Shown: positions 48,461-56,794 of the stretch, piece by piece
Numbering within the stretch: position 1 is the first letter of the stretch
How the letters are laid out: each line of letters begins with the position of its first letter
Assembly (NCBI RefSeq): GCF_002900965.1
Contig: NZ_PJOM01000002.1
Span: 992,001 to 1,056,000 of the forward strand
From: Pseudotabrizicola formosa
GTDB taxonomy: Bacteria > Pseudomonadota > Alphaproteobacteria > Rhodobacterales > Rhodobacteraceae
DNA: 64,000 bases
Direction: 5' to 3'
The notes under the pieces: model-generated
The model's input: the letters and a program-made list of their open reading frames with translations, nothing else
Database searches by the model: none
What the model was told of the DNA's origin: nothing
Translations under genes and position numbers: made by a program

Positions 48461-48934
48461 TCAACCTTTTTCAGGAAAACAGTAAACAGCCACGATGCGA
48501 CGCAGCCATGGTCCGGACAGAGAGCTCTCGACCACGCCGTAGCCGGTGTAGGCATGGATGAACTTCGGGGTGGGCGCGTCCTCGGAGACGATGCCAAGAT
48601 GCTTGGCAACCGCACCGTTGCGCATCCGGAACAGGAGGACATCACCCTTTGACAGCGAGAGGTCAGGCTTGCGGCAAAGACATTGCCCCGCCGCTTGCAT
48701 CAGGATTTCCTCACCCGAAGGCTCCGACCAATCCATTGAATAGGCAGGAGGACACAGCGGTTCCGGCCCGATCAGGGCACGCCACACGCCTCGGATCAAG
48801 CCGAGACAATCTGTGCCGGCACCCCGGGTTGTGGCCTGGTGGCGATAGGGCGTTCCAATCCAGCTGCGCGCCTCTTCGACGATTTTGCCACCGAAAGTCG
48901 GGTCAAGCGATGCAGCACTTGTGAAAGCAGCCAT
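48461..48934 (-). CDS. GTA g14, NlpC/P60 family cell wall peptidase
   Basis: A 157-residue NlpC/P60 hydrolase. The catalytic cysteine is in TRGAGTDCLGLIRGVWR, the histidine in AKHLGIVSE, and the third polar residue follows in FIHAYTGYGVVES. It sits in the tail tip and cuts peptidoglycan cross-links as DNA enters the recipient cell. It lies between g13 (4-bp gap) and g15 (abutting). Confidence 0.92.
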   Translation of the reverse strand: MAAFTSAASLDPTFGGKIVEEARSWIGTPYRHQATTRGAGTDCLGLIRGVWRALIGPEPLCPPAYSMDWSEPSGEEILMQAAGQCLCRKPDLSLSKGDVLLFRMRNGAVAKHLGIVSEDAPTPKFIHAYTGYGVVESSLSGPWLRRIVAVYCFPEKG

Positions 48935-48938
48935 GCCA

Positions 48939-49796
48939 TCACCTCTTTACGGCTCTGTCAGGGCTTGAGCGCAGCCAGTCTTCGCCCGGAATATGCGGAA
49001 ACCCCCGGAAATTGAGAAAGTTGCCGAACTTCTCACGACAAGTGGTGGCCCTCCGGTCGCACCCCGCGATCAACCTGATCTGATCCTGCGGTGCAGGAGG
49101 CACAGCGAGAGTCCGCCACAGTTCGATGACCCGGCCTCCATCTTGCAACCTGTCCGACCTGATCCGACCCGATTGGCCCCTGCCCGCACCCGACTGGATC
49201 AAAACCTGTCCGTCCACAAACCAGCCTTCGGCAAAATCGGCAGCCGGAACATGCAGGACACGGCCGTCAATCACGGCCGCCACCGTGCTTTCACAGCTGT
49301 AGACAGCTGCGTTCAGATCAATCCGGCAGCGACGGTCACCCAAAACAGCGCTGCATTCCGAATGATACACCCGCCCATGCGGGACATTCAGCTTCTCGGT
49401 CAGGCCACGCAATTCAACCCGGAATTCACCATTGCTGCGGCTCATTTCGCCAAATGTGCCCCGGAACAAGATTGTCCGCTGGGTCACGTCGGTCCAATTG
49501 ACCAGAAAGGTTGTCACGTCCGCCCCGTCATACCGACCGGCAAGGATGTCCTCCTCGCTGATCGACGCGTCAGACAAGGCACCAGTGACCTCGGTGTTGT
49601 CGACTGCCATACCGTTGCTTTTTTCAATTGCACCGGCGGTCATGCCTGTCTTGGCGGAAAAGATCACCCCATCAAAGGTCAGGTCGCAATCATGATCGGT
49701 GAACCCATAGGTCTCGCCGTCTTTCCGGCGCAAAAGCCAGGTCCGGCACACTGTCGTCACGCCGCTCTTCAGATGCTCGTCCAGCGCTGCCTGCAT
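48939..49796 (-). CDS. GTA g13, tail hub protein (DUF2163 family)
   Basis: A 285-residue DUF2163/phage BR0599-type protein, the GTA counterpart of the lambda gpL-like hub. Opening KSGVTTVCRTWLLRRKDG and ending CDRRATTCREKFGNFLNFRGFPHIPG are characteristic. The cysteines in the C-terminal half (CSAVLGDRRC, YSCE, CDRR, TCREK) are spaced like the ligands of the iron-sulfur cluster found in hub relatives. It overlaps g12 by one base. Confidence 0.9.
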   Translation of the reverse strand: MQAALDEHLKSGVTTVCRTWLLRRKDGETYGFTDHDCDLTFDGVIFSAKTGMTAGAIEKSNGMAVDNTEVTGALSDASISEEDILAGRYDGADVTTFLVNWTDVTQRTILFRGTFGEMSRSNGEFRVELRGLTEKLNVPHGRVYHSECSAVLGDRRCRIDLNAAVYSCESTVAAVIDGRVLHVPAADFAEGWFVDGQVLIQSGAGRGQSGRIRSDRLQDGGRVIELWRTLAVPPAPQDQIRLIAGCDRRATTCREKFGNFLNFRGFPHIPGEDWLRSSPDRAVKR

Positions 49797-50428
49797 CAGA
49801 GTCGCACCTCCAGAACCGGCACATCAGGAATTTCACCAGCCTGAAAGGAAGCGATCGAGGTCATGATCATATCGGTGTCAAACCGCACTGGCACATCGAA
49901 TTCAAACCCGGCAGTTACCGTAACGCCAAGATCCGGCGGGACGACAAAACTGACCTCTCCACGCAGGGTATCGACCGTGAATTCCAAACCCTCCACCTTG
50001 GGGTCACGGGCCACAGCCACCAGAACTGTTCCCGCCACCGGCTTGCTGATGCGGCGGGTATAGGTCTGCTCCCCCGAGCGGTAGGTCTTTGTCAGACCAA
50101 ACACTGTCTGCACGCCATCGCCAGTTCCGATGACCTGATCGATCGCCGTTGGTTGCAATGACGGGACGCAGGATTTGTAATCTGCCCAGTCTTTCCAGCG
50201 AAACCCGTGCAACTTGCCCCGTCGCGCTTCAAAAAACGCGATCAGCGCGTCGATGTCATCCAAGGTGCGCAGACTGGACCCCGCCTCATAGCGCCGACGC
50301 GAATGGGCCCAGGGCGTATTGCGCTCTTCATGGCCATTGACCAGCGTCACCACATCGGTTCGCCGTTCGGGTCCGCCAACCGACCCAAAGCTCAGGTTCG
50401 CCGGAAATCTGACCTCGTGAAATGCCAT
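49796..50428 (-). CDS. GTA g12, distal tail protein (DUF2460 family)
   Basis: A 210-residue DUF2460 protein forming the distal tail ring that joins tube to hub. The start MAFHEVRFPANLSFGSVGGP and the segment FFEARRGKLHGFRWKDWADYKS are family signatures. ATG 50428 is chosen because GAGGAGAGGG lies just upstream; an in-frame start at 50443 falls inside g11. Confidence 0.92.
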   Translation of the reverse strand: MAFHEVRFPANLSFGSVGGPERRTDVVTLVNGHEERNTPWAHSRRRYEAGSSLRTLDDIDALIAFFEARRGKLHGFRWKDWADYKSCVPSLQPTAIDQVIGTGDGVQTVFGLTKTYRSGEQTYTRRISKPVAGTVLVAVARDPKVEGLEFTVDTLRGEVSFVVPPDLGVTVTAGFEFDVPVRFDTDMIMTSIASFQAGEIPDVPVLEVRL

Positions 50429-50439
50429 CTGCCCTCTCC

Positions 50440-51093
50440 TCACCGGTTCCGTTGCCCGCGGGACAATGCCCGCGAGGCCTGCGCCGCAATCTGGCTCTGG
50501 CTGCGTTGAAAGCCCTGCACATCCGGAGTCTGAATGTTCATCACCACTGTTACGGCACGGCCACCGCCCGCCGCCTGAACCCCAAGCCGCCCATCCGCAC
50601 CGCGCGCCAGCGGCATGATCGCCTCTGGCCCTGCCTCGCCCATCAACCCGCGTCCACCACGCATCGGAAAACTGGTCGGACTGGCCACTACGCCGCCCTT
50701 GGCGAAGGGCATCACCCGTCCCTGTGAAAAGGCCGCGCCGTTTGCGAATGGCATGATGCTGCTCATCGCCGAGTTCACGCCCTGCGCAACCAATCCGCCA
50801 AGCGCGTTCTGCACAGGGCGCATGGCGGTGCTGTAGACCCCGTTGATCATGGATTGCGCCACCATCCGCAACGCATCCGACAGCTTCAACCCATCAAAGA
50901 TCAGCCCGTCAAACGCCCGCCGCAACCCGCCGCCAAAGCTCCTTGACAGCGTATTCACCTCACGGCCTGTGAACACCATCGTCTCCTGCATCCGTGCCAG
51001 CTCGCCCTCAAAGGCGCTCACCATCACAGATGCGCCACCCAAGGCTGTGTCCAGCGCCTCGATCTGCTCCTGAATCTCATCGATCCGTGCCAT
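50440..51093 (-). CDS. GTA g11, tape measure protein
   Basis: A 217-residue tape measure protein. A helical N-terminus with coiled-coil character (IDEIQEQIEALDTALGGAS) leads to a hydrophobic middle and the conserved MPFAKGGVVASPTSFPMRGG with GEAGPEAIMPLARG, which is the usual C-terminal signature of short tape measures. The small size predicts the short tail (about 50 nm) typical of GTA particles. It overlaps g10.1 by 17 bp. Confidence 0.92.
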   Translation of the reverse strand: MARIDEIQEQIEALDTALGGASVMVSAFEGELARMQETMVFTGREVNTLSRSFGGGLRRAFDGLIFDGLKLSDALRMVAQSMINGVYSTAMRPVQNALGGLVAQGVNSAMSSIMPFANGAAFSQGRVMPFAKGGVVASPTSFPMRGGRGLMGEAGPEAIMPLARGADGRLGVQAAGGGRAVTVVMNIQTPDVQGFQRSQSQIAAQASRALSRGQRNR

Positions 51094-51289
51094 CTTTTGC
51101 CTCTTTCACTCTGTCAGGAAACGCCGCCGCCAATTCCGCCAGCCGCGCCCGCGTCAGGGGCGGACCAGCCGCATCCGCCCCAAGCATGATCCGCAATTCC
51201 ACCGGGGACAGCCGCCAGAACGCGGCCGGCTCCAGGCCCAGCTGATGCAACCCCACCCGCATCAGGCCGGGCCAGTCGATGCCACTCAT
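51077..51289 (-). CDS. GTA g10.1, tail assembly chaperone-like small protein
   Basis: A 70-residue protein, MSGIDWPGLMRVGLHQLGLEP then FWRLSPVELRIMLG and LTRARLAELAAAFPD. This matches the rcc01693-type small tail assembly protein (TAC family) of RcGTA. Position between g10 and the tape measure gene, with an ATGA overlap with g10, resembles the paired tail chaperones of long-tailed phages. No slippery frameshift site is evident. Confidence 0.87.
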   Translation of the reverse strand: MSGIDWPGLMRVGLHQLGLEPAAFWRLSPVELRIMLGADAAGPPLTRARLAELAAAFPDRVKEAKDGTDR

Positions 51290-51606
51290 CCCTCCCCCGG
51301 CAGCGCAAAGGCGCGTGCCAGCAGTTCCGCCGCCACGCGCGCAGCCTCCAGCGGACCGCCCCCGATCTCGACGCTCCGCAGATCTGCCGCGGTGCCTTGC
51401 CAGCCGGCCCCGCGCAGCCCCGCCACAAGCAAGGCCAGAACATCGCGCGATGAAAACCGCCCGGCCTCGAACCGCTGCACCAGGTCAATCAGCGAGCCCG
51501 CCGCCAGCGTCTCTTCCAGTTCAGCCAGCGCCCCCAGGGTCAGCTTGGCCACATGGCGCTGCCCGTCCAGAACCACGGCCACTTCCCCGGCCCATGGATT
51601 GGCCAT
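51286..51606 (-). CDS. GTA g10, tail assembly chaperone-like protein (GTA_gp10)
   Basis: A 106-residue member of the GTA_gp10 / Phage_TAC family: NPWAGEVAVVLDGQRHVAKL, LTLGALAELEETLA, then RDVLALLVAGLRGAGW. It should help tape measure and tube assembly. ATG 51606 overlaps the g9 stop by one base; its stop overlaps the g10.1 start. Confidence 0.9.
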   Translation of the reverse strand: MANPWAGEVAVVLDGQRHVAKLTLGALAELEETLAAGSLIDLVQRFEAGRFSSRDVLALLVAGLRGAGWQGTAADLRSVEIGGGPLEAARVAAELLARAFALPGEG

Positions 51607-52019
51607 CACAGCGCCACAAAGCTGAGTGCACCCGCAGACGCCAGGGACATCTCATATGTCGCTTCGCCATTGTGGCTGCCTGCATATTCGATGGAGGTGA
51701 TCATGAAGGCCCCTTCCACCACGCCGAAATCGGGGATGATCACCTGAAAGTCCGGCACCTCGCCATCGAAAAAGATCTGGCGTGCCCGTTCATCGGTGTT
51801 GGCGTCACGAAACACGCCCGACCCTGAAATCATCGCCGATTTCACCCCGGCTCCACCCAGCAACTCACGCCAGCCACCCGTGCTTTCCAGACTGGTCACA
51901 TCCACTGTCTCGGCATTGAAGCTGATCCGCGTCGTCCGCAGCCCCGCCACCGTCTCGAAGGTGCCATCCCCTGTCAGATCCACTTTCAACAGCAGATCCT
52001 TGCCGCTTTGTACCGCCAT
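51606..52019 (-). CDS. GTA g9, major tail tube protein (TP901-1 type)
   Basis: A 137-residue tail tube subunit. MAVQSGKDLLLKVDLTGDGTF and GLRTTRISFNAETVDVTSLESTGGWREL are the TP901-1-type major tail signatures. Start ATG 52019 follows GGAGACGGAC. It forms hexameric rings stacked along the tail. A 33-bp gap separates it from g8. Confidence 0.93.
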   Translation of the reverse strand: MAVQSGKDLLLKVDLTGDGTFETVAGLRTTRISFNAETVDVTSLESTGGWRELLGGAGVKSAMISGSGVFRDANTDERARQIFFDGEVPDFQVIIPDFGVVEGAFMITSIEYAGSHNGEATYEMSLASAGALSFVAL

Positions 52020-52052
52020 GTCCGTCTCCAGAAATAATTGAAATTCAGATCA

Positions 52053-52451
52053 TCAGATCTCGACCCGCACGCGGAAGGTCAGGTCAATCCGGCGCACGCC
52101 GCCATCGTCCAGCCGCCGTGCGACCGCCCTCAGAAACTGGATGCTCACAACCCGCCCTGTGCTCAGGGTCGGCGTGGCACCGGTCAGGCAGTCGGAGACG
52201 CCGGTCGCCAGAACCTTGGCGGTCAGAAATCCCGTGACCTCGCTGATCACGCTGATGACGATCTGGTGCTCGGCACCGTCCCCGCTCTTGTCCGATCGGT
52301 CCACCACCTCTTCCGGGCCGATCAGCACAAAGGCCGAAGCCACAGTCGCAGGAGGAAGGGCGTCAACCACCAGCACCCCGCTCAGCGCGGGGGCCGAGGT
52401 CAGCAAGGCATAGATGGCCGTCTGCAAGGCCGCCGCCGCACCATAGCTCAT
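52053..52451 (-). CDS. GTA g8, tail terminator-like protein (DUF3168)
   Basis: A 132-residue DUF3168 protein that caps the tail tube at the head end. MSYGAAAALQTAIYALLTSAPAL and HQIVISVISEVTGFLTAKVLA are typical. ATG 52451 is chosen because it overlaps the g7 stop (TGATG type); the same frame stays open upstream through g7 but is not conserved there. Confidence 0.9.
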   Translation of the reverse strand: MSYGAAAALQTAIYALLTSAPALSGVLVVDALPPATVASAFVLIGPEEVVDRSDKSGDGAEHQIVISVISEVTGFLTAKVLATGVSDCLTGATPTLSTGRVVSIQFLRAVARRLDDGGVRRIDLTFRVRVEI

Positions 52452-52786
52452 GCCGGTCCCTCCTCTTGCGCAAAGCAGGTCAGATAGTGCCCCGACGCGT
52501 CCTGCTCGGTCACCGCAAGCACCTGAAACACCCGCCCCGTCTGTGTCAGTCGCTGGCCGGGCAGCGGCCTTTGCGGAGATCCGACGGGCGCGCCCCGCAC
52601 CGTGATCCGGTAAGGCACCCTCGACACCGTAACCTCTTCTCCCGTGGCCTCGCGCCCCGCCCCCGGTGCCACATGGGCCCACAGCGTGCCCACCGCCTGC
52701 CAGGTGGTGGCAAAGCCCCCTGCGCCGTCAGGTGTGAAGACCGACTCTTCCAAGGTCAGAAGCCGATTCAGGTGCAAAGCCGTCAT
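52448..52786 (-). CDS. GTA g7, head-tail joining (stopper) protein
   Basis: A 112-residue head closure protein of the phage head-tail joining family: LNRLLTLEESVFTPDGAGGF, TWQAVGTLWAHVAPGAGREA and the ending HYLTCFAQEEG. It completes the connector below g6. It overlaps g6 by 4 bp and g8 by 4 bp. Confidence 0.9.
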   Translation of the reverse strand: MTALHLNRLLTLEESVFTPDGAGGFATTWQAVGTLWAHVAPGAGREATGEEVTVSRVPYRITVRGAPVGSPQRPLPGQRLTQTGRVFQVLAVTEQDASGHYLTCFAQEEGPA

Positions 52787-53385
52787 GCGCTGCCCCCACC
52801 CAGAACCCGCACCGTGCGCCAGCGTTCGATCAGCGCCTGCACCGCCATCGGCAGGGCCGGCCCGCCCCGTCCCCCCGAATGCCGTGCTTCATAAAACTCT
52901 GCCGCCAACAAAAAGACCGCCTGTGCCAGGTCTGCGGGAACAGCGGCCCAATCCGCCCCGAAACCCGCATCGAACACGATCTCGACTGCGCCATCGGCCG
53001 GAACCGGCGGCAGGGCCAAGCCGACGCCGCGCAACCGCGGTCGGGCAGTGTCAGGCTCCAGCACATAGCTCTCCGCTGGCACAAGGCTTAGCCCCCCAAA
53101 GGCATCGATCAGCGTCACAGACACCAGCGCCGTGACCGGTGCCACCGGCAGCGCCTGGCCGCCCTTGTCATTGCGCCAGCGGGTCAGCCGCAGCACAAAG
53201 CGACGCGTCAACAGGGCCTTGCCGGTACGGCCTTCGATGGTTGCGATGGCAGCCCGCAGATGGGCCGCCACCAGCCCATCCTGCAATCCATCATCCGCAA
53301 AGCCTGTGCCCAGCCGGAGGTGGTCTTTCATTCCCTGCACGGGCAGCGCATCCGGCAGCACCGTGGTCAGCTCGGTCAACATCAT
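52783..53385 (-). CDS. GTA g6, head-tail connector adaptor protein
   Basis: A 200-residue connector protein of the phage gp6-like/YqbG class (MMLTELTTVLPDALPVQGMKD... then DHLRLGTGFADDGLQD and the basic FVLRLTRWRND). The GGRGGPALPMAVQALIERWR ending is usual. ATG 53385 is backed by GGAGAG eight bases upstream; the longer frame runs back through a hairpin region. Confidence 0.9.
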   Translation of the reverse strand: MMLTELTTVLPDALPVQGMKDHLRLGTGFADDGLQDGLVAAHLRAAIATIEGRTGKALLTRRFVLRLTRWRNDKGGQALPVAPVTALVSVTLIDAFGGLSLVPAESYVLEPDTARPRLRGVGLALPPVPADGAVEIVFDAGFGADWAAVPADLAQAVFLLAAEFYEARHSGGRGGPALPMAVQALIERWRTVRVLGGGSA

Positions 53386-53420
53386 GTTCACTCTCCGATT
53401 GTCCCGTCTCCACGCAAGGA

Positions 53421-53495
53421 TCGGGCGCGCGCCCCATACCGCTCGGTCAGAGGGGGGAGCAGCTAGACGGTATGGGTTTGGTTGCGCGCGCCCGA
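53421..53495 (-). ncRNA. Long two-helix hairpin between GTA capsid (g5) and g6
   Basis: Outer arms TCGGGCGCGCGC (53421-53432) and GCGCGCGCCCGA (53484-53495) are perfect 12-bp complements. Directly inside, CCCATACCG (53433-53441) pairs with CGGTATGGG (53468-53476), 9 bp, leaving a 7-nt bulge on one side and a 26-nt apical loop. No T-run follows. A smaller CTGGCC/GGCCAG dyad at 53499-53524 lies between it and the capsid stop. A role in RNA processing or attenuation after the capsid gene is inferred. Confidence 0.75.
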
Positions 53496-53539
53496 AAACT
53501 GGCCAGCCTGAGGCAACAGGCCAGCCGTTGACCAAAGTG

Positions 53540-54736
53540 TTACGACACCGCCACTTTCAGCAGCTTGATCGCCGCATAATCGGTGATGTCGCCGCCCACG
53601 CGCTTGTTGGCATAAAACAGCACATGCGGCTTGGCACTGAACGGATCGCGCAGAATGCGCAGATCAGGGCGCTCGGCGACCGTGTAGCCCGAGGCAAAGT
53701 CGCCAAAGGCGATCGGATAGGCATTGGCCGCCACATCCGGCATATCCTCACAGATCAGCACCGGATAGCCCATCAGGCGCGGCGGCTCCCCGGCCTGCAG
53801 GCCGTCCGACCACATGAAGCGGCCATCGGCATCCTTCATCTTGCGCACGGCGCCGGCGGTTTTCGAATTCATCACAAAGGCCCCATTGGCCCGGTAATCT
53901 GCCCCCAGCGCATAGACCAGATTGACGATGCAATCTGCTGCATTGCTCGATGCAAAATCCGCCTCGGCCCCGGTCGGCACATATCCCAGGCTGCCCCAGG
54001 TCCAGGCCGCATTTGCCACTTTCGCCGGCAGCAGAATGCCGCGCGGCTTGTCGACGCCATCGCCATTGATGAATGCCGCCGCCTCGGCCCGGATGAACCG
54101 CGTGGCAATCTTGCCGGCCAGCCAGCCTTCCACATCAAAGGCACTGTCGTCCAGCAGCCGCTGGCTGGCCTTCGGCATCGCCGACAGCTCGTGCAGCTTG
54201 ACGGAAATCCGTTCGATGGCGGGAGTCGCGGTTTCGGCCTGCGCCGCCGTTTCGGTGGCCCAGCCCGATCCCACTTCGGTCCGGTCAATCAGCACGTCAA
54301 ACGACACGGCATCCACCTGGACCACATTGGCGACAGACCGCAGCGATGAGGTCGATACCAGCAGCGACCGGATCGTATCAGCGGTCTGCGGGTCCACCAG
54401 ATAGCCGCCCTCAGCGGCCACGGCGGTGGTCATCGCCTTGCCTTCCAGCACCAGCCCGCGCAGCCCGTCATCATCACCCGACCGCAGATAGGCATCAAAG
54501 GCCTTGTGATGGGGCGCATCCAGATCCGCCGCCGCCGAAAGGGCCGGACGGCCATAGCTCATGGTCTTTTGGTTCAACATGGTCAGTCGCTCTTCCTGAT
54601 GTTGCAGCGTTTGTTTCACTTCGGCCTGAAACAGTTTGAGTTCATTTACAAATCCGGCCATTGCAGATTTAATCTCCGCTCCCGGATGCAGGGCCGTGGG
54701 CAAACCTTCCCCGGCCCGAGCCTTTGTCTCGGTCAT
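53540..54736 (-). CDS. GTA g5, major capsid protein (HK97 fold)
   Basis: A 398-residue HK97-type capsid precursor. A helical, coiled-coil N-terminal scaffold region (about 20-65; MAGFVNELKLFQAEV) comes before the shell domain, which has AEGGYLVDPQTADTI, SLRSVANVV, AEAAAFINGDGVDKPRGIL and PVLICEDMPD. The scaffold is probably cut by the g4 protease. ATG 54736 is chosen because AGGAG precedes it; the frame stays open further back. It is followed by a 154-bp spacer with a large hairpin. Confidence 0.95.
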   Translation of the reverse strand: MTETKARAGEGLPTALHPGAEIKSAMAGFVNELKLFQAEVKQTLQHQEERLTMLNQKTMSYGRPALSAAADLDAPHHKAFDAYLRSGDDDGLRGLVLEGKAMTTAVAAEGGYLVDPQTADTIRSLLVSTSSLRSVANVVQVDAVSFDVLIDRTEVGSGWATETAAQAETATPAIERISVKLHELSAMPKASQRLLDDSAFDVEGWLAGKIATRFIRAEAAAFINGDGVDKPRGILLPAKVANAAWTWGSLGYVPTGAEADFASSNAADCIVNLVYALGADYRANGAFVMNSKTAGAVRKMKDADGRFMWSDGLQAGEPPRLMGYPVLICEDMPDVAANAYPIAFGDFASGYTVAERPDLRILRDPFSAKPHVLFYANKRVGGDITDYAAIKLLKVAVS

Positions 54737-54770
54737 CGTCACTCCTGATGTTTGAACGAAAGCCGGGGCG

Positions 54771-55319
54771 TTACCGCTCGGCCAGTTGCCGGCGCGCGTC
54801 GTCAAAGACCTGCACCATTTGCCGCCAGTGCCAGCCGTCATCCGACTTTGCCTGCACCCGCGCCTCAGAAAGCATCGGAAAGGTCACCAAAGACACTTCC
54901 CAAAGCTCCAGCTCCGACAAAAGCCGCTGGCCTTTGCCATTGCGTTCGGCTTTCACCGTCCGGTAGCCGATCGACAGCCCGTCAATCGCCCCCGCCGCCA
55001 GCAGGGCCGCAGCCTCGCGACCCCGGTCCACCTCAGTCAGGATGCGCCCCTTGACCCATAACCCGCGCCCATCCTCCCGCACCTCCTCCCAGACACCGAT
55101 CGGCTGCGCCGGATCATGCTGCCACAGCATCTTGACCTTGGCCCCCGCACCGGCAAGCCGCTTCAGGCTGGCCCCATAGGCACCGGCCACAACCATGTCG
55201 CCGCCCTGGTCCTGCACCCCGAACAAGCTTGCATAGCCTTCGACCACCTGGCCATCCGTCACCGTCAACCCTTGCTCCGGCCGCAGAAATTTGCGCTCCG
55301 GCGCGCCATATTCACTCAT
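54771..55319 (-). CDS. GTA g4, prohead protease (HK97 family)
   Basis: A 182-residue serine protease of the prohead U35 family: VVEGYASLFGVQDQGGDMV, LWQHDPAQPIGVW (catalytic His) and AIDGLSIGYRTVKAE (catalytic Ser in GLSIG), ending SLVTFPMLSEAR. It removes the capsid scaffold domain. The gap to g5 is 34 bp; g3.5 ends 4 bp upstream. Confidence 0.94.
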   Translation of the reverse strand: MSEYGAPERKFLRPEQGLTVTDGQVVEGYASLFGVQDQGGDMVVAGAYGASLKRLAGAGAKVKMLWQHDPAQPIGVWEEVREDGRGLWVKGRILTEVDRGREAAALLAAGAIDGLSIGYRTVKAERNGKGQRLLSELELWEVSLVTFPMLSEARVQAKSDDGWHWRQMVQVFDDARRQLAER

Positions 55320-55323
55320 TCCG

Positions 55324-55566
55324 TCACCTCATCGCCGCCTGAAGAATGGCCTCGGCCCCCTGCGTCAGCAAAAAGGCCGCAACCCCGTAAACGCCCAGCC
55401 AGATGCGCTTTTCCAACCGCTCCAGCACCGCATCAATCTGTCCCAACCGGTAGTCCAGCGCGGCCCACCGCTCTGCGGCAACCCGCTCATTCGCCTCAAT
55501 CCGCGCCGCCGCCGCGTCAAAGCTGTCGAACAGGAACCGTGACCCTTCGGTTTTGCGGATCGTCAT
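55324..55566 (-). CDS. GTA g3.5, head-formation small protein
   Basis: An 80-residue protein with a charged helical N-terminal half (ARIEANERVAAERWAALDYR, LGQIDAVLERLEKRIW) and one C-terminal hydrophobic helix (LGVYGVAAFLLTQGAEAIL). This is the RcGTA rcc01685-type protein between portal and protease. Its exact role in head assembly is not known. ATG 55566 overlaps the portal stop. Confidence 0.88.
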   Translation of the reverse strand: MTIRKTEGSRFLFDSFDAAAARIEANERVAAERWAALDYRLGQIDAVLERLEKRIWLGVYGVAAFLLTQGAEAILQAAMR

Positions 55567-56753
55567 GGTTCGTCCGTCACCGCAGGCAGGCCCAGCAACC
55601 GGCGCTTTTCGGCCTGCGTCAGGAAATCCGCCGCGCCCACCCGCGCCCATTGCTGGTCGCGCTCGGCAGCCAGCGCCGGGATCTGGTCCAGATCCACCTT
55701 CACCTCCACCGCCTCGCCGGTAAACCCGGCCAGCCAATGGCTCACATCCGCCATCACCTTTGCCGCCAAAGGCAGCACCGTCAGCCGGTAGAAGGCCCGG
55801 TTCGCCTCCTGGTAATTGGCGTAGGTGGCATCCCCCGGAATCCCCAGCAGCATCGGCGGAATGCCAAAGGCGATCGAGATCTCCCGCGCCGCCGCCTCCT
55901 TGGTCTGCTGGAATTCCATATCGCTGGGCGAAAAGCCCATCGGCTTCCAGTCCAGGCCCCCCTCCAGCAACATCGGTCGCCCGGCATTGCGCGCGCCCTG
56001 ATGATTGGCCTCGATCTCGCCCACCAGCCGGTCATACTGGTCGTTCGACAAAGACCCCTGCCCGTCTACCCCCTTGTAGACAATCGCCCCCGAAGGCCGC
56101 GCCGCATTGTCGAGCAGCGCCTTCGACCAGAAACTCGCCGCGGTATGCACATCCACCGCCACCGCCGCCGCCTGCATTGGCGACAGCCCGTAATGGTCAT
56201 CCTGCGGATGAAACGCTTTCAGATGGCAGATAGGCTTGACCGCGCCGCGCATGTCAAACCGATGCGTCCGCCCGCCCACCGTATAGTCATAGGCCACCGG
56301 CCAGCCATCGGGCCCCGGCACCAAAGACATCCGGTCCGACCGCAGCACATGCAATTCGCCGGGCAAGGCACCCGCGCCCGGCACCGCTTCCAGATAGGCA
56401 TTGCCGCTCAGCAGGAAATGCCCATAGACCGCCTCCAGAAACTCGGCCCGCCCCTGTGCGCCATTGGGGCGGTTGATCACCCCCAGCACCGGGTGGCTGT
56501 CAAACCGCCGCTCGGCATCCTGACAGACCAGCGGCAGCGCCGCCGCCGCCTCGGCCACCAGCTTCACCGCGCGAAACCCCACCGGATTGGCCAGAAACCC
56601 GGTCCGCGTCAGCGATGCCGCATCGCGCGGGCTCCACCGCACCCGACCCGCCGATCCCCAGGCTGCGACCCGACCGGTCGCACTCGCCTTGGTTTCCGGC
56701 ACAGCAAGGGGGGCGGACGAAGCCTCGCCCCGCCGCAGAAAGTTGAACACCAT
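55563..56753 (-). CDS. GTA g3, portal protein (HK97 family)
   Basis: A 396-residue portal subunit. MVFNFLRRGEASSAPL opens the chain, and conserved blocks are TRTGFLANPVGFRAVKLVAEAA, SGNAYLEAVPG, HFRHD-like RTHRFDMRGAVKPICHLKAF and GIPPMLLGIPGDATYANYQEA. The dodecameric ring is the DNA entry and exit channel. ATG 56753 is chosen; the frame upstream overlaps the terminase end. Its last bases overlap g3.5. Confidence 0.95.
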   Translation of the reverse strand: MVFNFLRRGEASSAPLAVPETKASATGRVAAWGSAGRVRWSPRDAASLTRTGFLANPVGFRAVKLVAEAAAALPLVCQDAERRFDSHPVLGVINRPNGAQGRAEFLEAVYGHFLLSGNAYLEAVPGAGALPGELHVLRSDRMSLVPGPDGWPVAYDYTVGGRTHRFDMRGAVKPICHLKAFHPQDDHYGLSPMQAAAVAVDVHTAASFWSKALLDNAARPSGAIVYKGVDGQGSLSNDQYDRLVGEIEANHQGARNAGRPMLLEGGLDWKPMGFSPSDMEFQQTKEAAAREISIAFGIPPMLLGIPGDATYANYQEANRAFYRLTVLPLAAKVMADVSHWLAGFTGEAVEVKVDLDQIPALAAERDQQWARVGAADFLTQAEKRRLLGLPAVTDEP

Positions 56754-56794
56754 GTTTTCAGATCTCCGTTTTTCAGGGTTGCCCCCGACGCGCG

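Noticed and set aside
47552-48652. A 366-codon plus-strand frame opposite g15 and g14
   Set aside because: It is antisense to conserved GTA tail genes and has no recognisable product.
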